From: Trichodelitschia bisporula
Taxonomy: Eukaryota > Ascomycota > Dothideomycetes > Phaeotrichales > Phaeotrichaceae
Length of the DNA: 64,000 nt
NCBI GenBank assembly: GCA_010356995.1
Contig: ML996688.1
Location: 186,001 to 250,000, forward strand
Reading direction: 5' to 3'
In this document: positions 44,353 to 54,469 of the stretch, piece after piece
Position numbering within the stretch: position 1 is the stretch's first letter
Layout of the letters: the number at the start of each line of letters is the position of its first letter
Translations under genes and position numbers: made by a program
Notes under the pieces: generated by a model
What the model was told of the DNA's origin: nothing
The model's input: only the letters and a program-made list of their open reading frames with translations
The model's database searches: none

Positions 44353-46587
44353 TTAATCGGTTGTAAGCTGAACCATGCGCTGCGAAATCTCGTTGCAAAG
44401 AGCCGTGAAACGAGCCTTCTCCCGATAATCAGTGAACTCGATGCGGACGGCGGTGATGAAGCGCTTCTCGTCCTCTTTTCCCGACTTCGTACCAGTAGGA
44501 ACGGCCTCGGAATCCACGTTTTCGGACGGAACATCAGCGGGGATACGCAGACCCTTGATCTTGAGCGAGCGAGGGGTCCCTTCGTCTTTGACACGGAGCG
44601 GATGATTCGAGTCGTTGAGATTGAAAGTGAGATAGCCATTCCTGAATTGACCCGAATAGTGAATCATACCGAACACGGCGCCATTGCGGTCGTCTTGCCA
44701 GACTCGGAAGTTCTCCATGGCGCACATTTGCTCCTTGTAGGTCGTGACGCCGGCGAGGCCCTTGTGAACACGGAGTGTCTTCTCGGTCTTGAAAGAGCCG
44801 ATGAGTGACCGGCCGAAGACTGTGTTTTGCAGGTTCACGGCTCCGGGGACGTCGTCCAGCACGTAGTTGATCCACATAGTAGGTTGTGTACGGAGAGGCG
44901 GTTCACCGTAGATATCGCTGTGGAACAGCAACTCTGTCGGGATAGTGAATGACACCTTCTCGCTTTGGAAGAATGAGGTGTACGGAATTACGTCCTCATT
45001 GTCCGGCACTGAAGAAATTAACAACCATCTAGGCACGATCAGGACCTACTGACGTTTGTGTTGCATCCGGACACTACGCAGCTCGTCGAAGACCCAAATG
45101 CTTGTAGTGAAGCGGATATCTCCGCCCTGGAAAGCATCACGACGGCGGACAAGCAGAATGCGACAGTCTCCAGCAACTTCTTCGACCGTATCCTTCTTTC
45201 CGGAAAGGGGAAGGGCGGTCTTCACGAAATTGACGGACTTGCCACGCCTATTCGATTTAGAGCCTCATTCAAAAGTATGACAGAGAACTTACAGGTCGCA
45301 GTAGATAGCTGAGTTCTTGAACAACTCCTTCTCAAACATATCTTGCTGGCTAGCCGTGCTCGCCTTCCTGTCTGCGGCACCAACTTCTGGATCTGTAACT
45401 GGTTTTAGTCCCAATCTCTCTGCTTTCAACCAAAAGGGTGCAGAATCATTGTTCCGAATGGTTTCCGGATCGGACGAGGTACGCCGATGACCAAAAGTCT
45501 CGCTGGAATTACGAATATGTCCAAGACTCTCTGCTGATGCAGTTTGCTGGCTCAATGCCGGCAACATACCGTTTGGCAACTCGGCCGCAACCGCGGTGGG
45601 AGATTGCTTCTCTTTGCTCTTATGACTGCTTGTCGACGCCATAGAGGATCGCACATTGCTCGACGCCGCATCTTCGTATCCTGAATAACGTGAGACTCTG
45701 TCAGCTGGATGCGAAACCGGGAGGCAGGTCCAAGGTGAAGCCAAATCGGATTGTGAGCCAATGGAGGACGGGCTCCCGGGCTGGAACCGGGCCGGAATCT
45801 CGGGAACCGGCGGGTCAAACCGTTCCACGGGGCGACGATGCGGTACGACAGGTCTACTGTGGAGGGAGCTACGCCTAGGAGGCAGCTGCTTACCAGAGGG
45901 AGTTCTGAACGGACCAGGATCAGGCATGTACACAGGAGTGGACGGGCCTGCGGGCGTTCCTAGCTTCATGTCTTGGATCTGTTCAGCCAGAGGTTCGATA
46001 GCTGCTTCGAAACGAGAGAGGGACCGGCTTTGAGGGCATTAGTTGGATGTAGCATCGAGGGAGAAGAGAACATCAAGCATGGATCTTCGAATACGAAATG
46101 GTTCGACTTACGCCGCAAGTGCTTGCCTCATTACAGTGAGCGCATCTGCGTAAAACGCAAATGCCCCCTTCAGGTGTTGAATCCCGCCGCCGTCACTCGT
46201 CCAACGCATCGTGTTGTAGCATTGGAGGACCGGGTCACTCCAGCAACGCTCGACGGTGTATCCCATCGGCGTTGGGGTCATACGTGTGATCTGGCACTCC
46301 TCGACGAGAGACTCGAGGTCTGCAAGCGCTACCTTGATCGCGTCCATGAGAGCTGAGATCGAGCGCTGAGTGTGATCGTCGGATTGCACCACGATAGATT
46401 CGACGTCTTCTTCGAACAGGTCCTCGGCAAGCTGCTTCAGTAGCTTTGACAAACTGGCCAGCTCTTTCTCGACCTCCAGAAAATCCTCGGGATAGGTCTT
46501 CCGGCCGGGTGCGAAGGCGCGAGCGGTGCGCCAGGCAGCTTGGGAGAGCATGAGAATGTCTCCCGTAGAAGGCATTGCCACCGCCAT
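44353..46587 (-). CDS. Uncharacterised fungal protein
   Basis: I do not recognise the family. Exons inferred on the minus strand: 46112-46587, 45293-46027, 45054-45247, 44353-45008, giving 686 aa with all joins in frame. Residues 1-160 are mostly helical (LSQAAWRTARAFAPGRKTYP, then DFLEVEKELASLSKLLKQLA) and recall the fungal N-terminal helical domains found ahead of NACHT/STAND proteins and other fungal proteins, though no NTPase follows. Residues 160-400 are Pro/Ser-rich and probably disordered. The C-terminal 280 residues look folded and beta-rich (IWVFDELRSVRMQ, FFQSEKVSFTIPTELLFHS, FRVWQDDRNGAVFGMIHYSG, YREKARFTALCNEISQRMVQ); the last part resembles a PH-like strand pattern ending in a helix. 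No catalytic motif seen. Single-copy and intron-bearing, so a genuine gene. Confidence 0.7.
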
Positions 46588-49043
46588 GGTGGCCGTTGGG
46601 GACGAGGAATCTTCAGTGCAGAGGATTGTGTGGTTTGGTCGAGGTGTTTCGAAGGAAAATAAGCGGTTGGTTTACAACGCGGGACGCGGGGGAGGTGTTG
46701 TTTGTGGGGTTGACAGCACGGTGCTATCGATAAAAGTTTAGGGTGAAATTCTTGGCTGATGTCTGGAGTATCGTACTGCACAAGATGAGTATGATTGCTC
46801 TTGTTCTGTCCCGTCAAGTGTCTGTTGGAAGCATGGGCGCGTAGTTGCTATTGTGTATTCGTAGACCCCTCCGTGGTGGTTAAGAGTGACAGCATTGTCC
46901 ACACCCCCACGTCATCCTGGACTGGTGTAAGCCTCGCCGCGGTAGTGGCGCAGTCCCAGATGAGGGGACTGTCGCCATGGCGTTCATCCTGGTCCCCAAA
47001 CGCGCCTGCCTTCGTTCATCCTGGTCCCGAAGGCGTCGTCCTTCCTGATCGGTATCAGAGGGTACTGGCAAAACTTCGCTGGTTCGGTGGGACATTCGTC
47101 CGGCTTCCAGTATCAGTACGAGTGATGTCCATATTGATACATCGCTATTCAACCTCTTATTTCAAAGTTAGCCGTTACCCCACATTCTTCTGGCTTCTCA
47201 CATGTATACGAAGGTATGTGAGCCTTACCAACATGAGGTCCACCATTGTCGTCCTTGATTGGTCAAACGGTCCCCAGATCCCGGGCGATTCCTTCAGGGC
47301 TGTTCTCGGGCCGACTGAACGGGCTCGAAGCCTCCACGTGCGATATACCGGATCTCCATTGGGCAATTTCAAATGTGCCACAGTTGATGCCAACGTTTTT
47401 TGCGAGGAACTGGACGCTGAGATTAGAGCCTCTTGTCTGCCCGTTATCCCAGTAGGGTGGCAATGCCTGTGAAAACATGTGCAATAACGCCTGCAACTGA
47501 CGTCCACAATGCCTTTGCATCCAGTGAGAGGCTACCTTTCCAGCATCCAGGCCAGGAGAAGGCTTTGGTCGGCACCGAACACCCGGTTTGATGTTTACCC
47601 CACGCTCCCAAATCATCCGTGCAGAAACGCAGCATGATACCAGCGCCATGCTGTTGGTGAAGTCGCAGTTTCGGTGCCACTGGGGTGACCAAGGCCTGGG
47701 CGAAAGATAATGAGCGCCCTCCAGAAAAGTTGCGGCTGGCTTTTGCTAAGGATTTTGCCGAGTTAGAAGCAGAGTTTATCGGGAGGGGGTTCATCACTTT
47801 TTTCGGGGAGCCCTTGGGGCAAGGGCCGCCGTTCTCCGTCAGCCTGCGAGCAAAAATGAATTGGGCATTCCCGTGTCGTCTAGGCGATGAGCCAGTAGGA
47901 AACGTCCGTTAGGCGGTGTAAAGGCTTTCGTGAACCAGTTGTGTGTGGTTAAACACCCACACGTTATACAAAAAGCAGTAGCTACGCGCACTCTGGCATC
48001 AGCATGCAGGAGCACATCGTCACTTCCTGCCTTTGTGAGGTTCATCTCAATCCAGCGGGTGTTGCGCCACTATAGTGCCCAGATCGGGCCATAACAATGG
48101 AATGTCTCCAGAAGTGGGGGGGGGCAAGTGCCAGTTCGGTCCGCGGATGGCCGTGCATGCTGGAGGAAATTACACTATGTGTATGTACCTCCACTACTCT
48201 GCTGCTGTACCCGGCATTGAAGCGCGCCTAATGTACAATGTAAATGAGTCGAGTTTTGCAGCTTCCAGGTGGCTTGGGGTCGTTCACCACGCTGTTCTGC
48301 AGAGAGGCCCTCAGCAAACCCAGGTAAATTTCCTGGTAATAATGAACCGATCTCCTAAACGCCCATGCCCTATGCCCTTCCGCTACAACACACGTTCCTG
48401 CTTCAACTCAATCGTACATCGTCGTAAAGGCGTTGTATTGCCGTAAAGGCTTTCGTATCTAACCGAGCGGGGAGAAGAGCCTGACATGATAAGCAAATGG
48501 CTAATCGACGGTGTAGGATACCAACCGGATGAGAGATGGGCGCGGGATGCTCCGGGTGTACCCTAATCTGCGGTTAGACGTGGTCGTTCAGGCGTGAGAT
48601 GGTTTCGGCATACCGAAATAGAGGATCAGAGGAACATATCCGCTACATCAAGTTAGACACACATCGTCTTCGGGCTAGAATGATAGCTTACTAGTGGATA
48701 GCGACTCGGGAGAGATCAATGAGCTTAGCGATACGTTCCTATGTCGGGGTCAGTAACAGGAGGGTCAATGAGGACTGACGGCACTCACACGCGACTCTTC
48801 AGAAAGCTGCATTTTGTCTGATTTCAAAAACGGAGAGCTTGGGGTTGATGTTGAAGTGCAGAGCGCGAGATCTGGCGTGGGTATGATGCGGGATGAGAGT
48901 GCACTTTTCCCCGACCCCAGTCCTTGGCGGACAATTGTTCTGCCGCTCCACTCAACCTTTCTTGAGCTCATCGCCGACTTCGCCGCATCTACCACTCGGT
49001 GACAAGCGCAACAACCTCAATCGCTTTCAGATTTTCTGTCAAG
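46588..49043. other. Gene-free region before SF3B4
   Basis: About 2.45 kb. Open frames up to 225 codons occur but translate to sequence without recognisable motifs. Small internal repeats are present: 'cgttcatcctggtccc' at about 46980 and 47014, and 'gtaaaggc' three times, twice followed by 'tttcgt' (about 47918 and 48442). The stretch may contain a decayed gene or simply long flanks. No tRNA seen. Confidence 0.4.
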
Positions 49044-50190
49044 ATGGCTTCAGGCGCTCGTCATTGGTAAGTTTTCTCTGCTTTGCTGCCTTGTTCACCC
49101 TTTCTTACGCCTTCCAGGGAGCAAGACAAGGAGGCTACCGTCTACATCGGCAATCTCGATGAGCGCGTCACAGACGCCTTGGTCTGGGAGCTAATGCTCC
49201 AGGCCGGCCGTATCGTCAATGTCCATCTCCCCAAGGATCGCGTTACACAATCTCACCAAGGCTATGGCTTCGTGGAGTTCACCAGCGAGGAAGAAGCCGA
49301 CTATGCGGCCAAGATCATGAACCAAGTTCGTCTGTACGGCAAACCGATTCGCGTCAACAAAGCTTCAGCGGACAAACAGAAGACTGTGGAAGTGGGCGCC
49401 GAGTTGTTCATTGGCAACTTGGACCCCATGGTGGACGAGAAGATGCTCTTTGAGACCTTCAGCCGTTTCGGCAGCTTGGTATCAGCGCCGAAGGTGAGCA
49501 TCTCCCTCATGACTTATAGTCCTCCTCCAATGCATCCAGATTGCTCGCGACGAGGCGAACCTTTCCAAGGGTTATGGCTTCGTGTCATACTCCAACTTCG
49601 AAGCCTCCGATGACGCTGTGGCAAACATGAACGGCCAGTTCCTCGCCAACAAGGAGATATCCGTCCAGTACGCGTACAAGAAAGACGGCAAGGGAGAACG
49701 TCACGGTGACGAGGCAGAGCGCATGCTTGCCGCTCAGGCTCGCAAACACAACGTCCAGCTTCCTGTCCAGCAACTCCCGCCACAGATGATGAATCCGACT
49801 CCGGTGGCTCCTCAGATGCCGATGCAGCCGATGCAGATGCCCCAAATGGTTCCCACTCCGATGCCCATGGCACCGCCCGCCGGATTCGGCCCCGCACCTG
49901 TGTACCAGGCTCCACAGGCAACTCACGCTCCGCGCCCGGCTCCGGTCCCCGCCACTCCGCTCCCACCTCCACCAACTGGCCTTCCAGCCCGTCCACCCCC
50001 CAGCGTCGTCGGTTACGGCGGCCCTCAGAACTTCGGTCCCGCTGGACAATACCCACCTGGTGCAGCGCCCAACATGCCTCCTCCGGGCTTTGCTCCACCT
50101 GGCTTTGGTCCTCCCCAAGGTGGTCCGCCTGCTGGTGGTCCGCCGCCTGCATATCCGCCTGGGTACCAGCCTCAAGCGTTCAGGAGGTGA
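49044..50190 (+). CDS. HSH49: Splicing factor 3B subunit 4 (SF3B4/Hsh49)
   Basis: U2 snRNP protein that contacts pre-mRNA near the branch site. Exons inferred: 49044-49066, 49118-49493, 49540-50190, total 349 aa. Two RRMs are intact: RRM1 with [20 protein letters not shown] and [21 protein letters not shown]2 with [20 protein letters not shown] and [19 protein letters not shown]. The linker [20 protein letters not shown] is diagnostic of SF3B4. The C-terminal 130 residues are Pro/Met/Gly-rich with PPPGF and PPGFGPP repeats, as in human SF3B4. Exon 1 encodes only seven codons (MASGARH) plus two bases, with GTAAGT donor. The intron at 49494-49539 splits RRM2 after SAPK and is required for frame. 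Confidence 0.95.
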
Positions 50191-50746
50191 TTATCGAACT
50201 TGGTGGCACCTTATGGGTCGCTCTTTTCCGTATATGATACCCCCAACCCCCTGGACAGGATCGACGTCTGGGGACTTGCTATACCCTCATTTCGTAATGT
50301 CCGGAGCCCCTCGTGTGGAGTGTTGATGTGTGCAGCGAGGCTGACCAAAGGTCGCAGATACCAAGCCGTATGGTACCCTACAGGGCGTGTCTTTCTCTCC
50401 TGTAGGAGAAACTAAGACACTATAAAAGCAGGCACGGATGCCAGCGTGAGTTGGACGATAAATGGAAAGACATCATAATAATATTGACAGATGTGTTTGA
50501 CGGCTCAATTGAATATGTATGAACAGGTCTGATAAAGTCGAATGCTGAGTGTAGACAGTGCAAAAGCCAAGTAGTCAGGGGGCTTCCACCCATGAAGCAA
50601 GGAAAGCAAATAGAAAATGGAAGGCGACTGCCGCTATTGTCCGCAAATAGACTTCCCACTGTAAACTTCCCACAAAATAACGCCTACGCATCGCCCAAAC
50701 GATCACACCGCAACCGCCCACGCCTCGCCCACGCCCCGTCCGCAGC
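50191..50746. other. Convergent intergenic stretch
   Basis: About 555 bases between the stops of SF3B4 and the DUF2015-like gene. AT-richer middle (about 50410-50530) consistent with polyadenylation regions. No gene seen. Confidence 0.45.
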
Positions 50747-51183
50747 CTAAGAAAAGCTCACAAACTTAGGATCCTTCGGCACCCCATCCGCCCCGATCCC
50801 CTCACGCTTAAACCGCTCCTGCATGAATAACCGCCTCGCCTCGTCGAAACCCACCCCGCGCCGCTTCATGATGCGCAGAACCTCGCGCTTGCCCGCCTCG
50901 TCGAGCCCGGACCGTGAATCGCCGCCCTCAATGTTGCCTGCCATGTCGAAGTCGGCGCTGTGGAGCCCGGCTTCTACGTCTTCGCGGAAGTTGGTGGGTA
51001 GCTGGGTGTAGAGGTAGGTGGAGAAGGCGGGGATGGGGGGGAGGTGGTGCGCCCAGCGGGTGCGGGTCATGTAGAGCGCTGGTTGGGGGTTAGTTCTAGA
51101 GGGTGGTTGAGGGGGGTGGGAGTTTGCGTACCGACGCTCATGGCTAGGACGAACAGGGAGGCGGAGTAGAAGATGTAGCCCAT
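50747..51183 (-). CDS. Small membrane-anchored fungal protein, DUF2015/UPF0357-like
   Basis: Exons 51132-51183 and 50747-51078 on the minus strand, 127 aa. The first 20 residues form a hydrophobic signal anchor (MGYIFYSASLFVLAMSVAL). The remainder is soluble: NFREDVEAGLHSADFDMAGN, then SRSGLDEAGKREVLRIMKRR, FDEARRLFMQERFKREGIG and the end PKDPKFVSFS. A GLD-x-A-G-K-R-E block, an FDEAR helix, F-K-x-x-x-I-G and a closing D-P-K-x-V-x-F are the pattern I associate with the small fungal DUF2015/UPF0357 proteins, whose function is unknown. Intron 51079-51131 has a GTACGC donor. The family assignment is from memory of the pattern; the gene itself is well supported. Confidence 0.7.
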
Positions 51184-51699
51184 GGTGATCGTGACTTTGA
51201 GGAGATGTGCTTGGGATGGAATGAGTGTCGAGAGGTGAGGCTTGGAGGATAAATGGGGGACGCGCGGCTGCTTGCGGAAGTGTGGATGAGCTAACGGGGA
51301 GCTATAGAAGTGTAAATAGCGCAGTGCGCGGATTGTATGCTGTCCGGAAAGCTCATGCCAGACGGGCTGGGAGTAAGGAGTAGTGTTGAATTCGCGACAC
51401 AGGCCGAGCAGGATAGGTGGGTCGACGACGTCGCCTAAGATCGTCTCAGGGTTGCTGGCTGCGACGGGGGCGCTTCAAAGCACCGCCACACCCGTGAATG
51501 ACATGCATGTCACATGTGGCCGCCCAGTCGGAGCAGCAACTTTATCCGCTCCGGTAGACAATTACCCGAAGAAGCCTAGCGGCCCCGCGAGGCTTGACGA
51601 AGGTCGCCCACCACGAATTCCGTGCTTGGCGTCGACCGTGATACTTTGACTTGTCGGCGAATTTCACTACTGTCCACTGTCCACCACACATCTCGCACA
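51184..51699. other. Divergent promoter region, DUF2015-like gene / eL28
   Basis: About 515 bases between divergent starts. The last 60 bases before the eL28 ATG are C/T-rich, as usual for ribosomal protein genes. No other feature seen. Confidence 0.5.
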
Positions 51700-52310
51700 A
51701 TGGCCACCATTTCTTCCGACCTTCTGTGGCTCCTGACCCGTGAGTCGCGGATTGCGCGTCCTGCACTCTAGAAGGGGTGAAGCTCATGGCAATTCCAGGC
51801 AACTCCTCCAGCTACCTGGTGAAGGGGCGCGGCGCTGCCGGCGGCCAGTTCTCGTCCGACCCGCTCAACCTGAACAACGTGCACGCGCGCAAGGTCAGAC
51901 ACTCCCTACATGCACACAACCGAGCTAACACTACCGCAGTATGAGGGTTTCATCCAGGACAAGGTACGCCCCACGACCACCCATTCCACACCCCAAACTC
52001 ACATCCCTAGGCGGTCGGCGTAACAGCCGCCGAGGACGGCAGCATCGTAGTGACCACGAAGAAGGGCGGCAAGACGCAGAAGCCAGCCTCGCAGCTGCAG
52101 AAGAGCACGATCGGCAAGAACAAGTCCTCGCGCGAGACGTTCAAGGCCATCGTCGGCGGCACGGCCAAGCAGGGCTACCGCGTGGACCTGCGCCGTGAGG
52201 TGGTTGCGCGCGCCAGCGCCATCAAGTCCAGCCAGCGTCCCGTTCGGCAGCAGCCCACGCCTAAGCTGCGTGGCACGAAGGCTAAGAAGGCGGCTGAGGC
52301 GTCGGCGTAG
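51700..52310 (+). CDS. RPL28: Ribosomal protein eL28 (large subunit)
   Basis: Cytosolic 60S protein of the eL28 family, present in filamentous fungi and animals but absent from budding yeast. Four exons inferred: 51700-51739, 51799-51893, 51940-51963, 52011-52310, total 152 aa. Start MATISSDLLWLLTRNSSSYL, then VKGRGAAGGQFSSDPLNLNN and VHARKYEGFIQDKAVGV, fit eL28 throughout. The C-terminal half is Lys/Arg/Gln-rich (TTKKGGKTQKP, SSRETFKAIVGGTAKQGYR). Exon 3 is a 24-base microexon encoding YEGFIQDK, flanked by TACCGCAG and GGTACG. Codon use is C-ending and uniform, as expected for a highly expressed gene. Convergent with UREF, 198 bases between stops. Confidence 0.92.
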
Positions 52311-52508
52311 ATGGGACTGTGATGGTGTGTATTGGACGGGTTAACGGAGTTACGGGCATGGCTGCTTAGCAAATGGGTGCGAAGGCGGGGGTTGCTCCGT
52401 GAATACCATGTCCATCCGCATCTGTGCGAGGTATCGTGATGTACAGCTTGATACTCTATCTACCAAACCCGACATATACAACAACCCCAACCCCATCCTC
52501 CCCCTCGT

Positions 52509-53288
52509 TCACGAGTTAAATATCCGCGAATACAGCACCTCATGCCTCCCCACCCACAAATCAACCGCCGGAACACTCTGCCCCGCCCCCTCAACCTGCA
52601 CATCCCAAAACTCCCCCAGCAACCCCTCAATCAACCCCCCTAACTCCCGTCCCGCAAGTACGCCTTGCGCCTCATAAGGCCCCATAACACTCGCCCTCAC
52701 CGCCGCACTCACCACCGCCCGCGCCGCAGCAAACAAAAACACATACCCCGCCTCCCGCTCCCCCACACCCATAACCCGCGTCACGACGCCCCACACCGGC
52801 GCAAAGTGCCCAGCCGCAGGATACGCATCGCCTGCGCTCGCCCGCAGCTGTGCTGAAAAGGCCTTCAGTGCTTTAACCCCGCTCCCATCATCCTCGCTGC
52901 CGACGTGATGCGCCCTGAGACTCCGCTCCCAAACACCCAGCAGCGCCCTTCCCTGGGCTGTACTCGCCCTCCTCGCAACAGGGCAGAGGGTACTAGCGTC
53001 GAGGTCGTTGTCGAGCGATGTGAGGAGCGAGGGGTCCCGGTGGGCGGAGCGCAGGTAGGGGAGGGAGGTGCTGGCCAGGGACCGGAGGGAGAGGGGGAGG
53101 AAGGTGTTTAACGGTTGGGGGGGCGGCGGGCGGTGGTGCGCGAGGTAGGATTCTAGTCCGGAACTGAAGGCGAAGGAGCCGAGGGGGAGGGCGGAGTCGG
53201 AGAGGAGGAGGAGGGTGTGGAGGGCGGCGGTGGAGGTTGTGGTAGGGGGATTGGAGGTCGTGGAGGTCGGTGGTGGTGAGCGGTGCAT
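52509..53288 (-). CDS. UREF: Urease accessory protein UreF
   Basis: Urease maturation factor that works with UreG and UreD/H to load nickel into the urease active site. Single exon, 259 aa. The N-terminal core LHTLLLLSDSALPLGSFAFS then GLESYLAHH is the diagnostic UreF motif. Later conserved parts are ASAGDAYPAAGHFAPVWGVV, MGVGEREAGYVFLFAAARAV and RASVMGPYEAQGVLAG. Near the end AGQSVPAVDLWVGRHEVLYS matches the C-terminal family motif in which the chain ends shortly after a R-H-x-x-L-Y-S-R-x-F-x-S stretch. The ATG at 53288 gives MHRSPPPTSTTSNPP. Length is slightly greater than bacterial UreF because of a loop (EDDGSG) and a Pro-rich stretch. Urease itself is not in the window. Confidence 0.93.
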   Translation of the reverse strand: MHRSPPPTSTTSNPPTTTSTAALHTLLLLSDSALPLGSFAFSSGLESYLAHHRPPPPQPLNTFLPLSLRSLASTSLPYLRSAHRDPSLLTSLDNDLDASTLCPVARRASTAQGRALLGVWERSLRAHHVGSEDDGSGVKALKAFSAQLRASAGDAYPAAGHFAPVWGVVTRVMGVGEREAGYVFLFAAARAVVSAAVRASVMGPYEAQGVLAGRELGGLIEGLLGEFWDVQVEGAGQSVPAVDLWVGRHEVLYSRIFNS

Positions 53289-53615
53289 TGTTGTTGTGTG
53301 GGGTTGGGATGAGGTTGCATGTGGCAGGGCTGCATGGGAGGTTTGGTTGATTTGGTTCCGCGGGCTGCGGCTAACATGGAGACAGACCGGCGCTATTCCG
53401 CGCGCAAACCTGCTGCGTGTACAACATATCCTGCATGTATCCGACTACAGTGACACCTGAGAATAACCAACCCCACGATCCCACAATCAAGCAAAGAGCG
53501 TTCAAAGAAACCCCCAGAAAAACACTCCAGCGCCAATCCAGTTTAACCCATGCGAACCTCGCCCCGCAATACAAGAATCGAACAAAACGAAACGACAATT
53601 CCCCTTCAAACACAA
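53289..53615. other. UREF promoter and Spo12-like gene 3' flank
   Basis: About 330 bases. Nothing beyond the expected UREF leader (left, minus strand) and the 3' end of the Spo12-like transcript (right). Confidence 0.45.
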
Positions 53616-54063
53616 CTATAATCCCTCCTTAGGCCCAGACTGCGTCTCCTTCGGCAAATCCGCAAACATAGGTTGCTTCGTCTGCCCACCAGGCTTGAGA
53701 CCCGAGTTATTAGCCGTAGCCTTTGCGAAAAGCGATTGCGGCTTCATGCTTCACATCCGTCAGCTCTACTCAACAGTATCCATTCGGTGCAACCGTACCT
53801 TTTGCTCAGCCGCTTGTTCTTGAACGCCGCTAGCTTCTCCGTCGCCGGCGACATGATAGTGTCTGACGGCGAGATGTACGTCTGTTGGCTGCTGCATCTG
53901 TGAGAAACAGTCCAAGAGCATACCACACCTTAACGCACCCATTCTTAAGCTTCGACTCCAGCACCTGCCGATGAAACTCCATAGACTGAGGCTTGACGTT
54001 GTTGCTAGCCTCCATGCTGGGCTTGACGTTGGTATCCCGTTCGAAGAGCACGTTTGAAGCCAT
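53616..54063 (-). CDS. Spo12-like cell-cycle protein
   Basis: Small protein with the Spo12 motif; in yeast Spo12 promotes Cdc14 release and exit from mitosis and meiosis. Exons inferred on the minus strand: 53939-54063, 53799-53897, 53616-53748, giving 118 aa with all joins in frame. The motif is YISPSDTIMSPATEKLAAFK followed by NKRLSKSMKPQSLFAKA, matching the S-P-x-T-x-K-L-x-x-F-K core of the family. The N-terminal part (NVKPSMEASNNVKPQSMEFH) contains two NVKP repeats; the C-terminus is Gly/Pro/Lys-rich (GLKPGGQTKQPMFADLPK). Acceptor of intron 2 is GAAG, chosen because it alone keeps frame. The SP and TP sites in the motif could be CDK targets, as known for Spo12. Family call from pattern. 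Confidence 0.72.
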
Positions 54064-54469
54064 CGAGTCGATTGTGAGGAGAAATTGACAAGAAAATGGA
54101 GTGAAAGTTTTTGTAGTGCTACGCTTTTTCTGCTTCGTGAACGATGAAAGGTAGTGTCTGAGCGAAATGTTCCGTAGAAGCTGTTCCCTTAAGTGGCGAT
54201 CCCAGCAGCGAGGAGGCAATGGTATGGGTGTAAATATTTGGGTCTTGGCCGTCGTCAGGACACTCGAAACACTGTACTCGGCTGTGGCTGCCTTGTCGCC
54301 TCGCTATTCGACATGCCCCCTGTATCCCGCTTCCCTTTCAGGGAATGATGGCTTGAACGTCACTTCACGCAACCATTTTGTCAAATAAGTGACATTTTCT
54401 TCTAATCAGAGCGGTCTAGATGGTATCAATACAGGAAAGGCTCAAGACGCGTTTCCGTCCACAATAAAG
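54064..54469. other. Intergenic between Spo12-like and AA7-type genes
   Basis: About 400 bases holding the Spo12-like promoter (left) and the 3' flank of the FAD oxidase gene (right). No other feature seen. Confidence 0.45.

Noticed and set aside
47263-47797. Overlapping minus-strand frames of about 120 codons
   Set aside because: Considered as a decayed gene, but no family resemblance was found and frames do not join by plausible splice sites.
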